The notes under the pieces: generated by a model | Told to the model about the DNA's origin: nothing | The model's input: only the letters and a program-made list of their open reading frames with translations | The model's database searches: none | Assembly: GCA_030448245.1 (NCBI GenBank) | Contig: JAUJNH010000001.1 | Coordinates: 62,001-126,000, forward strand | Source of the DNA: Acidimicrobiales bacterium | GTDB lineage: Bacteria > Actinomycetota > Acidimicrobiia > Acidimicrobiales > JAUJNH01 | Direction of reading: 5' to 3' | Length of the DNA: 64,000 bases | Translations under genes and position numbers: made by a program | In this document: positions 45,303 to 54,458 of the stretch, one piece after another | How positions within the stretch are numbered: the first letter of the stretch is position 1 | How the letters are laid out: each line of letters starts with the position of its first letter

Positions 45303-46601
45303 TCAGTGAGATCGCGCGAGCTCGATGGCGGCGAGCACGGCTTGGGTGTGCAGCGGTGAGAAACGCGGGTTGAGCCGGGCGGTGGCGCGCACGTCGTCGT
45401 CGGCCCCGGCGTGGTCGCCGACGGCGCGTCGGATCTGGGCGCGGTGCCAGTGGAACGAGGCCCTGGGCGTACCGAGGCGGAGCGCCTCGTCGGCGTAGCG
45501 CCTCGCTTCTTCGGGCTTGCCGTTCGCGAACAGCTGCCACGCCAGCGCGTCGGCGGCGAAGACGCTCGGGCGGCGGCGGTGGCCGTCACGGGCCTGGGCG
45601 AGGCCGCGAGCCAGGTCTCGGCGGCGGTCGGCTGAGTGGATCGCCAGCTCGAGGTCGAGGTCGACGCCGTTGGCCTCGAACAGACGTCGCTGGGCGTCGA
45701 GCAGCGCGTCGGTGCGGGTGGCGTCGTCGGCCTTCCCGGCGGCGAGCTGGAGATCGGAGAGCTCGACGAGGAGGTTCGGTTGGGGCTGGCGGTCGACAAG
45801 GGCGCGCAGCCGGCTCAGGGCGCCTTCGACATCGCCTTGCGCTGCGAGCACGCGTGCGGTTCCGGCGCTGGCTGCTGCGTTCTGGGGGTCGAGCTGCTCG
45901 GCCCGCCGGTAGCGGCGCTCCGCCTCGGCGAGCTGGCCCTGCTGCCAGGCGAGCTCGCCCAGCTGGAAGGTGGTGAAGCTCTTGTCCGCGGGCGTGCCGG
46001 CTGACCGCTCGGCGGCTTCCATCGCCTCCATCGCGCCCGGGACATCGCCTCGCAGCTCCCGGAGGTAGGAGACCCGCGCATAGGAGGCGAGGTTCGGTCG
46101 GCGGTCGACCATGGCTTGGGTGGCGGTCGCCGCCTCGTCGTAGCGGCCGAGCTCGACGAGGGCGTCGGCGAGGGGCCCGTAGCCCGCCGCGCTGGCGGGG
46201 TTGGCCTCGACCGCCCGCCGGGCCAGCGTGAGCGCCTCTTCGAAGTCATGGCGAGCGTTGGCGAGCACGGCCGCCGCACGCAGGGCGGCGGCGTGGCGGT
46301 CGTCGAGGTCCAAGGCCCTCTCAACCGCGCGTTCCGCTCGCGTGTAGCCGGAGGGGTCGCCGCCGAGGCGGACGCCTTCGACCTCACGGATGGCCAGCTC
46401 CGCCCAGGCGCCGGGGTCGTCGGGTCTGGCGCTGGCGGCGGCCTGGCTCGCCAGGATCTCGCTGCGGTACGGGTCTCTCGGCGGGGGCGCCACCAAGCGG
46501 GGCGGCCCGCCGCCCCCGTCGCGGCGCTCGAGCACGGCTGCGGCACCGCCCCCGACCATCAGCGCCAGGCCGATGGCGGCCAGTGCCTTCGCGGGGGTCA
46601 T
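45303..46601 (-). CDS. Tetratricopeptide-repeat protein with N-terminal membrane anchor
   Basis: A 432-residue protein from ATG 46601, 5 bases after the sortase stop. An N-terminal hydrophobic helix (ALAAIGLALMVGGGAAAVL) is followed by a Pro-rich linker and about nine TPR-like helical pairs from residue 60 onward (for example AVEANPASAAGYGPLADALV and AERRYRRAEQLDPQNAAASA). It likely forms a scaffold at the membrane. In other Actinobacteria, TPR proteins of this kind accompany DUF4331 proteins. It is the last gene of the DUF4331-sortase-TPR set. Confidence 0.85.
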   Translation of the reverse strand: MTPAKALAAIGLALMVGGGAAAVLERRDGGGGPPRLVAPPPRDPYRSEILASQAAASARPDDPGAWAELAIREVEGVRLGGDPSGYTRAERAVERALDLDDRHAAALRAAAVLANARHDFEEALTLARRAVEANPASAAGYGPLADALVELGRYDEAATATQAMVDRRPNLASYARVSYLRELRGDVPGAMEAMEAAERSAGTPADKSFTTFQLGELAWQQGQLAEAERRYRRAEQLDPQNAAASAGTARVLAAQGDVEGALSRLRALVDRQPQPNLLVELSDLQLAAGKADDATRTDALLDAQRRLFEANGVDLDLELAIHSADRRRDLARGLAQARDGHRRRPSVFAADALAWQLFANGKPEEARRYADEALRLGTPRASFHWHRAQIRRAVGDHAGADDDVRATARLNPRFSPLHTQAVLAAIELARSH

Positions 46602-46606
46602 CCTGG

Positions 46607-47380
46607 TCAGGTCGCGACCGCAGCGGCAGGGCTCGCGTAGACGACGAGGTTGTCGAGGTAGCTGCGACGCTTGCGGTCGAAGCGACCGATGCAAGTCACG
46701 AGGCGCAGCCCGGGGCCGGCGGCGTTCCCGAACACCCGCTCGGTGGGGAAGCGCTGCTTGCTGTGCACCTTCACCTCGGTGACCACGTAGCGGGCCACCG
46801 TCCCGTCGCTGCGGGGGACGTCGATGGGGTGCCCCGCTTTGAGCTGCTCCAGCTTGTAGAACACCGCGGGGGCGTCCTCGTCATCGAGGTGGCCGACGAG
46901 GACGCTCACGCCTGGATCGCCGGGGACGGCACTGCCGTCGTACCAGCCGACACGGGCGTAGTCCGTCGGGACGGCCATCGTGCCGTCGGGCGCCAGCCCG
47001 AGCGGGTCGACCGGCGCGTCCACGCCGATCGACGGCAAGACCACCCTCGTCGGCACGGCGGGGGTCGCGGCCCCGCCGTGCCCAGGCGTGCTGGCCACCT
47101 GGGCGACGAGCTCATCGTTCGACCACGCCGTCGCCGGCCGATCGACGGCGAGGACGGGCGCCGGGACCGGATCGGGGGTCCGGGCGTCGTTCCGGCCGTC
47201 GTCCCGACCGACGAGCGCAGAGCCGCCCAGGGCCATCAACGCCAGACCGACGACGGCGAGCGCCGGGAAGCCCTCGTCGCCATACTCGATGGCCCCGGTC
47301 CTCGTGGGGGCCAGCCGGCGCGCCCCGACGCCGCCGTCGCCGGCCGGCGCACCCGCCGGCGACCGCGACCTCCACCGCAT
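46607..47380 (-). CDS. Class F-type sortase
   Basis: A 257-residue protein from ATG 47380. A membrane helix lies at about residues 42-60 (PALAVVGLALMALGG). The sortase fold has the catalytic His in SVLVGHLDDE, Cys in RLVTCIGRFD, and Arg in RKRRSYLDNLVVYA. Actinobacterial class F sortases join wall proteins to peptidoglycan. A longer frame to 47641 exists but its sequence is a degenerate duplication, so 47380 is preferred. The DUF4331 protein just upstream is a candidate substrate, though it lacks a clear LPXTG motif. Confidence 0.82.
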   Translation of the reverse strand: MRWRSRSPAGAPAGDGGVGARRLAPTRTGAIEYGDEGFPALAVVGLALMALGGSALVGRDDGRNDARTPDPVPAPVLAVDRPATAWSNDELVAQVASTPGHGGAATPAVPTRVVLPSIGVDAPVDPLGLAPDGTMAVPTDYARVGWYDGSAVPGDPGVSVLVGHLDDEDAPAVFYKLEQLKAGHPIDVPRSDGTVARYVVTEVKVHSKQRFPTERVFGNAAGPGLRLVTCIGRFDRKRRSYLDNLVVYASPAAAVAT

Positions 47381-47641
47381 CAGCGGGTGGGGCGCCTTGC
47401 CCTCGGCGACCGGCCGGCCGCCGAAGCGGGCGGGGCGCGGCCGGAGGTGGCGGCCGCGCGCCTTGCCCTCGGCGACCGGCCGCCGCCGGCGGCCGAGGGG
47501 GGGGGCGCGCGCCCGAAGGTGGCGGCCGCCCCGAGCGGCACCACCGGCAGGCCGCCCCGTGTCGGGGTGCGCCACCCGGCGCACACCGAGGCGGCGGTCG
47601 CCGGTGGCAGCGCCCTCCGGCGACCGCGGCCTCCACCGCAT
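47380..47641 (-). repeat. Degenerate 261-bp tandem duplication between the DUF4331 and sortase genes
   Basis: The DUF4331 stop and the following TGATGCGGTGGAGG (about 47628-47641) recur at 47367-47380, where the sortase starts. Reading the copy, LPVVPLGAAA and ARRPTR echo the DUF4331 C-terminus (VPVMPLGAAA and ARRRTR). An inner repeat starting GCGCCTTGCCCTCGGCGACC (47390 and 47457) is nested inside. The copy has lost its membrane helix. Confidence 0.65.
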
Positions 47642-49155
47642 CAGCGCGTGCGGCGCCTGGCCCTGGCCGACATGGCCGCCGCCGACGCCGTCAGCGCCAG
47701 GCCGACGGCAGCGGCGCCGAGCGGCATCACCGGCACGCCGCCGCCGCCGCCGCGAGAGGTGCCGCCGCCGCCGGTGCCCACACCGCCGCGCGGCGACGCA
47801 CCTCGAGCGGAGTCGGTCCCGCCACCCTCGCCGGAGCCGCTGTGGGGCAGGGCGACGTACGGGAACGTGGAGCCGAAGGCGACGTCGTTGGTGTTGACGG
47901 CGTCCCCGAGGTCGTTCTTCGAGCCCTTCAGCTCGCCCATCAGGACCTGCAGCTCGATGTCGACCACGTCGTCGGACAGGCGGCGCCCGTTCGGGAACCC
48001 GCCGGTGTCACCAGCGATGACGCCGAGCCGGTTGCCCTTGGCGACCGGGGCGATCCCCATGTTGAGCCGCAGTTGCTCGCTCGGCGTCACGTTCGCCGGC
48101 TTCGTCGCGCCCTCGACGCCGGTCAGGAACACCGCGACCAGGTCGTCTCGGGGGGTCGCCGGCGCCTTGATGCCGTAGATCTTCTCGATCAGCTTCGGCA
48201 CCTCGGGGTCCTGCACCTTGGGCAGGAACGCGGCGTCGCCCTCAGGCTTGGAGGCGTTGAACAGGTCCTTGGCTTTGATGGGCACGACGACCTCGTTCAC
48301 GAGGGGGTTGCCCAGCCGGGACACCTGCACGAGGTCGCCCGAGCTGGTGACCTTCCCATCCGCGCCGATCGCCCGCATCCCCGGTCGTGACGCCGTGGTC
48401 CACACGCCGATGATCGGGTTGCCTCCGACGTCACCACGAGAGGCCAGGTCGGTCATGGGCACCTGGATGGCGAGGCTGTTCACGTTGTAGCCGTCGAGGG
48501 TGTCGTTCCCCACCTCCTTCAGGTTGGTCCCGTAGAGGAGGTCGAAGATGCGCAGGTCGAGGAAGAACGGGTCGTCGGCCTGCCCGGCGAACGACGTGAT
48601 CCCGCCCGGTAGCTCGGTCACCGCCTGCTGGCGCAGCTTCGCGTAGTCGGGCATCGACGCCCGACCGACGAACGACGGCGCCACGGGCGCGCTCTCGGCG
48701 AGGACCTTCGTGTCGGTCCCGGCGATGCGCTCGAGGCGGTAGGTCTGCGTGATGTTCAGCGTCGGGTCCTTCAGGTCGTTGACCGGCCCGGTGTTGTACA
48801 GGAACGTGTCGCCGTTCTTGACCTGCGTGGCGAAGGACCACCGGTAGACGATGTCGGCCTTCGCGTCCCCGTTGTTGTCGATGTTGATGTCGTACTTCGC
48901 GTCCGTCGACCAGGGGTAGAAGTTCGGCCCGCCGGCGGGCTCCTGGAACGGGATCCAGTTCGAGATCAGCGTCACCGTGTTCCGCTTGTCGGGGCTGACG
49001 AACGCGTACAGATCGGTGGCGTCGATCTGCGGCTCGCTGGCCGTGTTCGGCGCCTCGCGGTGGCTGGATGCCCCGACGGGAGGGGCACCCCCCACCACGA
49101 GGGCAGCTGCGGACAGCGCCGCTGCCAACGCCCCTGTCGAGCGACGGATCCTCAT
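47641..49155 (-). CDS. DUF4331-family secreted protein
   Basis: A 504-residue protein from ATG 49155, with AGGAG upstream. A signal peptide (LAAALSAAALVVGGAPPVGA) is followed by SSHREAPNTASEPQIDATDLYAF, the hallmark DUF4331 start. NIDNNGDAKADIVYRW follows, a calcium-loop-like Asp/Asn motif. The C-terminus has a Gly/Ser-rich linker, a hydrophobic segment and an Arg-rich tail (SARARRRTR), which is a sortase-like sorting tail without a visible LPXTG. Function unknown, but it is exported and likely surface-held. It is the first gene of the cluster. Confidence 0.85.
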   Translation of the reverse strand: MRIRRSTGALAAALSAAALVVGGAPPVGASSHREAPNTASEPQIDATDLYAFVSPDKRNTVTLISNWIPFQEPAGGPNFYPWSTDAKYDINIDNNGDAKADIVYRWSFATQVKNGDTFLYNTGPVNDLKDPTLNITQTYRLERIAGTDTKVLAESAPVAPSFVGRASMPDYAKLRQQAVTELPGGITSFAGQADDPFFLDLRIFDLLYGTNLKEVGNDTLDGYNVNSLAIQVPMTDLASRGDVGGNPIIGVWTTASRPGMRAIGADGKVTSSGDLVQVSRLGNPLVNEVVVPIKAKDLFNASKPEGDAAFLPKVQDPEVPKLIEKIYGIKAPATPRDDLVAVFLTGVEGATKPANVTPSEQLRLNMGIAPVAKGNRLGVIAGDTGGFPNGRRLSDDVVDIELQVLMGELKGSKNDLGDAVNTNDVAFGSTFPYVALPHSGSGEGGGTDSARGASPRGGVGTGGGGTSRGGGGGVPVMPLGAAAVGLALTASAAAMSARARRRTR

Positions 49156-49322
49156 CGAATCTCCTCTGCTGTTGTCCACCCGGGCCACGCCGGGCGGTCG
49201 GAATTGCGGCACCGTAGCCCAATCTACGCCGCCGGGAAGGGATCGGATCACGGGAACCGGCGAAATTTCCCCGACGGCTGTCGGATGCTGGGACGACGGA
49301 TGCCCACCTAGGTGGGTCTGGG

Positions 49323-50915
49323 TCAGAGCTGGGCGACGCCGGTACCGACCAGGACCAGGCCGACGCCGACGAGCGCAGCGGCGCCGGCGACGGGGAGCGC
49401 ACGCACAGCGGCGCCAGCACGGCCTCGGCGCTCCAAGACCCGGCGCCCGAGCACGAGGGCCAGCCCCACGGCGCTGAGGGTGGCCGCCAGGCCGAGCGAG
49501 AAGGCCAGCACGAGCGACAGCCCGAGGGCCACGCGACCCGAGGCAAAGCCGGCCACCACGACGAGGACGGCCGACGGCGAGGGCAAGATGCCGCCGGAGG
49601 TCGCCAGGAGCACCAGGCCTCGGCGGGACAACGGCCTGGCACCCTCGGGGAGCTCGTGCGTGTGGCTGCCGAAGCCGTGGTCGTGGACGTGGGCCTGCTC
49701 GCCGTGGTGCTCCGGGTCGTGGCCGTGGCCGTGGTGGTGCTGGTCGCCGGGGTGGTCGTGGTGGTGCTCGTCGCCGGGGTGGCCGTGGCCGTGGTGGTCG
49801 TCGTGGACGTGGTCGTGGTCCGCCTTGCCGCGGCGGAGGAGGGGCCGCAGCCGCCGTCGCAGGAGCACGGCGCCGCAGCCCGCCACGATGAGGCCGGAGA
49901 TCACCGTGAGCAGGGGGTAGAGGCGCTCGATGCCGCCGACCCGGCCCACGTTGAGCAGCACGACCCCCAGCACGATGACACTGCCGGTGTGCATCAGGGA
50001 GACGACCAGGCCCAGCACCAGGGCATCCGATCGCCGTCCCTTGGTCCCGACCAGGTAGGCCGCCATCACCGTCTTCCCGTGACCCGGGCCGAGGGCGTGC
50101 GACGAACCGACCAGGAACGCCACCGCCAACATGCCGGCCAGGGCGAACGGCGTCAGGTCTCGGCGCTCCACCAGACGGGCCAGGCGGCCCCCCGCCCGGG
50201 ACGCAGCCTCGAGCGGTGGCTCCAGGCGCAACGGCTCGACGGGTCGCGTGCCGGGCTCGAAGGTGAACTCGGCCGACCGCTCGTCGAGCGGAGCCTGGAG
50301 CAGGTCGGCGGGGTAGCGACGCAGCTCGTCCGACACGTCGGTGGCCGGGGCGCTGCTGGCGAGCACACGAGCGTCGCCGCGGGCCACGACCACGACCTCA
50401 CGCCAGCCGATGCGCTCCGGCTCGTTGCGGTCAGCGAACACGCCCCGGTGGACGCCCCCGCCGGGGCGGAGCGGCGCCGACAGGACCACCGCCAGCCGCA
50501 AGGTGTCGAGCCCCCCCTGCCCGGCGAGCAGGTCGAGGCGAGCTGGAGCCGGCGCGAGATCGAGGAGCTCACCGTCGACGGTGACCTCCAAGCCTCGACG
50601 AAGCGACGCCACCTGGTCCGCGACGAAGCGCTGACGATCACCGGCCAGCGCATCGCGCACCTCGACGGTCCGCAGCTCGGCGTAGTCCAGCACGTAGTAG
50701 ACCCGCAGCACCCCAGCGGAGACCTCCACCCTGGCGTACCGGTTGGTCGTGAAGTTCCCGAGCGGGTGCGCCCCCGCTGGCCGCGCGGCTGCGACGACGG
50801 TCCCCACCAGCGCCAGGCCGATGAGCACCAGCGCCGTCCACGCCCTACGCCTCCGCCAGCGCGACGGGACGACGACGACCGCTTCACCGATGAACGCGCC
50901 CCGCCGCAGCACCAC
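49323..50915 (-). CDS. NicO/RcnA-like nickel-cobalt transporter with N-terminal ectodomain
   Basis: A 530-residue protein. A signal-like helix near residue 30-50 precedes AHPLGNFTTNRYARVEVS, the start of a beta-rich ectodomain (about 50-250). The transport core (about 255-530) has six or so helices with the GSSHALGPGHGKTV and GLVVSLMHTGSVI signatures of the NicO family, and a cytoplasmic loop with more than twenty His and Asp residues (about 375-430). Upstream in-frame start positions are uncertain; 50915 is GTG. It follows the DUF4331 cluster on the same strand, upstream of it. Confidence 0.8.
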   Translation of the reverse strand: MVLRRGAFIGEAVVVVPSRWRRRRAWTALVLIGLALVGTVVAAARPAGAHPLGNFTTNRYARVEVSAGVLRVYYVLDYAELRTVEVRDALAGDRQRFVADQVASLRRGLEVTVDGELLDLAPAPARLDLLAGQGGLDTLRLAVVLSAPLRPGGGVHRGVFADRNEPERIGWREVVVVARGDARVLASSAPATDVSDELRRYPADLLQAPLDERSAEFTFEPGTRPVEPLRLEPPLEAASRAGGRLARLVERRDLTPFALAGMLAVAFLVGSSHALGPGHGKTVMAAYLVGTKGRRSDALVLGLVVSLMHTGSVIVLGVVLLNVGRVGGIERLYPLLTVISGLIVAGCGAVLLRRRLRPLLRRGKADHDHVHDDHHGHGHPGDEHHHDHPGDQHHHGHGHDPEHHGEQAHVHDHGFGSHTHELPEGARPLSRRGLVLLATSGGILPSPSAVLVVVAGFASGRVALGLSLVLAFSLGLAATLSAVGLALVLGRRVLERRGRAGAAVRALPVAGAAALVGVGLVLVGTGVAQL

Positions 50916-51844
50916 CGGCCGCAGTACAGCACGCGTCGCGGCCGTCGGTGCCGCCGCCCTCCTGGCGAGCCGGCGTGACGAGCCGCCCCAGCGATGGCCG
51001 CTGAGCAGACGATGTGTTCAGGTGAGCACCGGCCCCACAGGCGCCCAGCGCCAGACGCGCCGGCGGCGCCGATGACGCTGGCGACGAGCCGCGACGGCCC
51101 CGACCTGAGCGACACAAGCCCCTGCACGAGGCGACCGTGGTGCTCGGCGCCGGCGTTGCACCCGGTGGCGGCCTCGAGCACCGAACGCCCCAAAGCCGAC
51201 GGGGCGGCTATCGCTGAGGTGGCGGCGGTGACCGCCGATGACCTCCAGGGGGCTGGAGCCGCCCACGGTTCACCGCCTGGAGGTGCGCCACCCCTGCAGC
51301 GTCGGGCCGAGGGGCGGGCAGGTGACCTACGCCCCCGTGGTAGCGGGTGCGGTGCTTGCTGAGCCGAGGCGACCGCGGTTCCGGGGCACCGCTGACGCGG
51401 GCGAACGCACCAGCTGGCTACCTGGCTGCTCGAGGACGTCCGTGAGGCCATGCCAAGGCCGGCGGCGCGCGTCCCCCGGTCTGCAGCCGCTGTTGGGTGG
51501 GGTGCCGCTGCGGCGGCTCACGGCCGAAGCTAGGCCCTGCTGGCCGCCGTGGCGGCGCACCACAGCCGGAACCCCGGCGGTCGAGCGGTCGTACACCCGC
51601 AAGCTGCGGGCGGCCGTGCGTGACGGGTGGCCGGTCGCGGCCGCCACATCGCGACGTCATCGCGGTGCAGGGACAGGTCGCCGCCCGGCGGGCCGAGCCG
51701 CACACCATCATCCCCGCCGGGCCGCTCTAGCGATGGAACACGCCCGGTACGCCGACGTTGGGGGGTGCTGCGGGACCCCGGGAGGGCCCTGTCCACGCTG
51801 CTCGCCGACGCCCAGGCCGACGCCTCCGCCGCGAGCCGGGCCGC
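50916..51844. other. Gap with no recognisable gene
   Basis: This 929-base stretch lies between the PBP and the transporter gene. Several frames are open, but their translations are Arg/Pro/Gly-rich shadows. Short hydrophobic bits near 51840 in the forward frame are not enough for a call. I see no RNA gene, insertion sequence or clear hairpin. Confidence 0.4.
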
Positions 51845-54055
51845 TCATTGGGCTCGGGTGGTCGGGGTGCTCCTCGGTCTCACCGCGGTGGTGGCCCCGG
51901 GCCTCGCGGGGGTGCGGCGCGGCGCCTGCGTGGTGGGCGGCGTTCGCCCGGTGGTGCCGCGCCGCGTCGTCGGGAAGGTGATGGCGCTGGTGGCGCCGGG
52001 CCGTGTCGTCGGGAAGGTGATGGGGCTGGTGGCGGGCATCGCCGTGCCGGGCAGGATGATGGCGTCGGGAGGCAGCACGAACGGCTTCGACGGGATGGCC
52101 TGCGTCGGGGTGACGGCGGGGAACGGGGGGGTCGGCTGGCCCTCGAGGAAGGGGTCCATGAAGCTCTTCCAGATGGGGGCGGCGAAGGTGGACCCGTAGA
52201 CGACGGCCCGATCACCCAGGCCGCGCATGGAGACGTTGCCCCGGGGGACGCCGACCCAGACGGCGGTGACCGTGGTGGGGGTGTAGCCGATGAACCACGT
52301 GTTCTTCGACTCGTCGGTCGTCCCCGTCTTGCCGGCCGCCGGGGCGCCGCTGGCCAATCGGCAGCAGGCCGCGGTGCCGCTGAAGACGCCGCCCATGATC
52401 TCGCTGACGGTGCGGGCCACTACGGGCGACAGCACCCGCTTGCCCTCGGCGAAGCCCCGGAACAGGACCTTGCCCTTCCGGTCGACCACCCGGTCGAGGA
52501 ACGACGGCTCGTGGTAGATCCCGTCGTTGGCCACCGCCGCGTAGGCCGCAGCCATCTCGAGCGGCGTGGCCTCCTCCACGCCGATCGGCATGGTGGCCAC
52601 CTCCTCGATGGCGTAGCGGGGGTTCCTCCCGAGCCCCAGCCGCTTGGCCACCTCGACCACCTTGGAGAAGCCGATCGTGGCCGCCATCCGCTCGTAGGCG
52701 CAGTTCACCGACCCGGACGTGGCCGCCGCCATCGTCATGACGCCCCCGCCGATGCCGTCCCCGGCGTTGTTGATCGTGTTGGCGTCGATCTCCTCCTGCG
52801 TCAGCGGCCGCGGCCGGCGGTTCTTCGGGGCGCCTAGCGCCGTGTTCACCAGGCACGGCCCGCTGCCGTCGACCTGCGACCCCGGGCCGTAGCCCGCCTC
52901 CAGGGCGGCCAACAGCGTGAAGAGCTTGAAGGTCGACCCCGGCTGGCGGTAGCCCTGCGTGGCGATGTCGAACTTGTTCTCCTCGCTGAACCCCGGCCCG
53001 CCGACCACGGCACGGACCGCGCCGGTGGGCGCGTCGAGGGTGACCAGCGCCGACGTGGCGCCGATCCGGTTGGTGCGGCTGCCGATGGGCGGCACGCCCA
53101 CCGAGGTGGCGGCCTCGGCCAGCTGCTGGGCCCGAGGGTCGAACGTCGTGTGGATCTGCAGGCCGCCACGGAAGATCGCGTCGTAGCGGTCGGGAGGCGT
53201 GTCGCCGAGCCGCGTGTCCGACAGCAGCCGCTGCTTGAGGGCCTCGATGAAATACGACTGCCGCTCGATCGGCTTGTTCGGCTGCGCCGGGAGCGGCTCC
53301 TCCTTCAGGCGCTCGGCCTCCTCGGCCGCCAGGTGGCCGTTCTTCACCATCTGGTCGAGGGCCGTGGCCCGGCGGTCCTTGGCCTGGTCCGGGTTGCGGA
53401 ACGGGTCGTTGGCCAGCGGGTTGCGGATCAGGCCGGCCAGCAGGGCGGCCTGGCCGGGCGTCACCTGGCTGAGCGGCACGGCGAAGTACGCCTCGGCGGC
53501 GGCCTGCACGCCGTAGGCGCCGTTCCCGAAGTAGACGAGGTTGAGGTAGCGCTCGAGGATCTGCTCCTTGGTGAGCTGGTCCTCGAGGCGGGTGGCCAGC
53601 ACCGCCTCCTTCAGCTTGCGGTCGAGCGACCGCTCGTCGCTGAGCAGCGTCTTCTTCACCAGCTGCTGGGTGATCGTGGAGCCGCCCTGGCGGATGCTGC
53701 CCGCGCCCGCGTTGGCGAAGAAGGCCCGGGCCGCCGAGCGCACGTCGAAGCCGCTGTGGCCGTAGAAGTTCTCGTCCTCGACGTCGAGGATCGCCTGCAC
53801 GACGATGGGCGGCACGTCGGGCAGGGCGACGGGGTTGCGGTTCTCCTCCGCCTTCAGCAGCGTGAGGACGTTGCCGTTGCGGTCGTAGACGACCGACGGC
53901 TCGTTGAGCTGCGTGAACTCGCCCAGCCGGGACGAGCTGGCCGTCCACAGCCCGTCGCCCAGCCGCTGGTAGGGCACGGCCATGCCGCGCAGCCCGACGG
54001 CCAGCAGGACGCTCGCCACCCCGATGATCAGCGCGAAGCGCACGAGCAGGCGCAT
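51845..54055 (-). CDS. Class A penicillin-binding protein (transglycosylase-transpeptidase)
   Basis: A 736-residue protein from ATG 54055. An N-terminal membrane helix (LLVRFALIIGVASVLLAVG) leads to a GT51 glycosyltransferase with the catalytic Glu in VEDENFYGHSGFD and QGGSTITQQLVKKTLL. The transpeptidase has the active-site Ser in GSTFKLF, the SxN motif as SVN, and KTGTT. The tail is Thr/Pro/Arg rich. It polymerises and crosslinks peptidoglycan outside the membrane. Longer upstream frames are not protein-like. It lies inside the recG-rsmD insert, so it may be cargo. Confidence 0.93.
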   Translation of the reverse strand: MRLLVRFALIIGVASVLLAVGLRGMAVPYQRLGDGLWTASSSRLGEFTQLNEPSVVYDRNGNVLTLLKAEENRNPVALPDVPPIVVQAILDVEDENFYGHSGFDVRSAARAFFANAGAGSIRQGGSTITQQLVKKTLLSDERSLDRKLKEAVLATRLEDQLTKEQILERYLNLVYFGNGAYGVQAAAEAYFAVPLSQVTPGQAALLAGLIRNPLANDPFRNPDQAKDRRATALDQMVKNGHLAAEEAERLKEEPLPAQPNKPIERQSYFIEALKQRLLSDTRLGDTPPDRYDAIFRGGLQIHTTFDPRAQQLAEAATSVGVPPIGSRTNRIGATSALVTLDAPTGAVRAVVGGPGFSEENKFDIATQGYRQPGSTFKLFTLLAALEAGYGPGSQVDGSGPCLVNTALGAPKNRRPRPLTQEEIDANTINNAGDGIGGGVMTMAAATSGSVNCAYERMAATIGFSKVVEVAKRLGLGRNPRYAIEEVATMPIGVEEATPLEMAAAYAAVANDGIYHEPSFLDRVVDRKGKVLFRGFAEGKRVLSPVVARTVSEIMGGVFSGTAACCRLASGAPAAGKTGTTDESKNTWFIGYTPTTVTAVWVGVPRGNVSMRGLGDRAVVYGSTFAAPIWKSFMDPFLEGQPTPPFPAVTPTQAIPSKPFVLPPDAIILPGTAMPATSPITFPTTRPGATSAITFPTTRRGTTGRTPPTTQAPRRTPARPGATTAVRPRSTPTTRAQ
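51953..52036. repeat. Two-copy 39-bp tandem repeat in the PBP tail
   Basis: GTCGTCGGGAAGGTGATGG recurs at 51966 and 52005, a 39-base period equal to 13 codons. The protein repeat is TSPITFPTTRPGA and TSAITFPTTRRGT. Confidence 0.6.
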
Positions 54056-54403
54056 GGGGCGACAGAGACTACCGGCGCCGGAGCCGTACACAGGCACGCC
54101 AACCGGCATCGATGCCCCACTCCCCGAGGGCAGGCTGCGCGCGGCGATCCAGGTCGACCCCCTGTACGAGCGGGGGGTGGGGACGTGCAAGCGGCGCAGG
54201 ACCGATATCGATCGAGGATCCAGTGTGACCGTTGCCACCGTTGATGGAGCCCTCCTAGGTCGAGATGATTCCGAGCCGGAGCGCCTGAGCGACCTGGGGT
54301 TGCCAGCCCCCTGCCAAGGGTCTTGTCCGTCCGCAGGTTGTCCGCGGCTTGTCCGCAGGAGGACGAACGAGGACGGAGAACGACGAGAAGTGTTGAGGGG
54401 TGA

Positions 54404-54419
54404 AACCGCAGGTCAGAGG
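54404..54419 (+). repeat. Right copy of the 16-bp direct repeat
   Basis: AACCGCAGGTCAGAGG, identical to 34965-34980. A shorter copy, CGCAGGTCAG, lies 20 bases further at 54438-54447. Confidence 0.6.
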
Positions 54420-54458
54420 CCCTTTCCGGGGCATCGTCGCAGGTCAGCGACCTGGCCC

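Noticed and set aside
47380-47641. Extending the sortase to a start at 47641 (344 residues)
   Set aside because: The extra 87 residues are a degenerate copy of the DUF4331 end rather than conserved sortase sequence; kept only as an alternative start.
50916-51844. Possible transposase or regulator remnants
   Set aside because: Short protein-like bits occur in several frames but none gives a recognisable motif or inverted-repeat ends.
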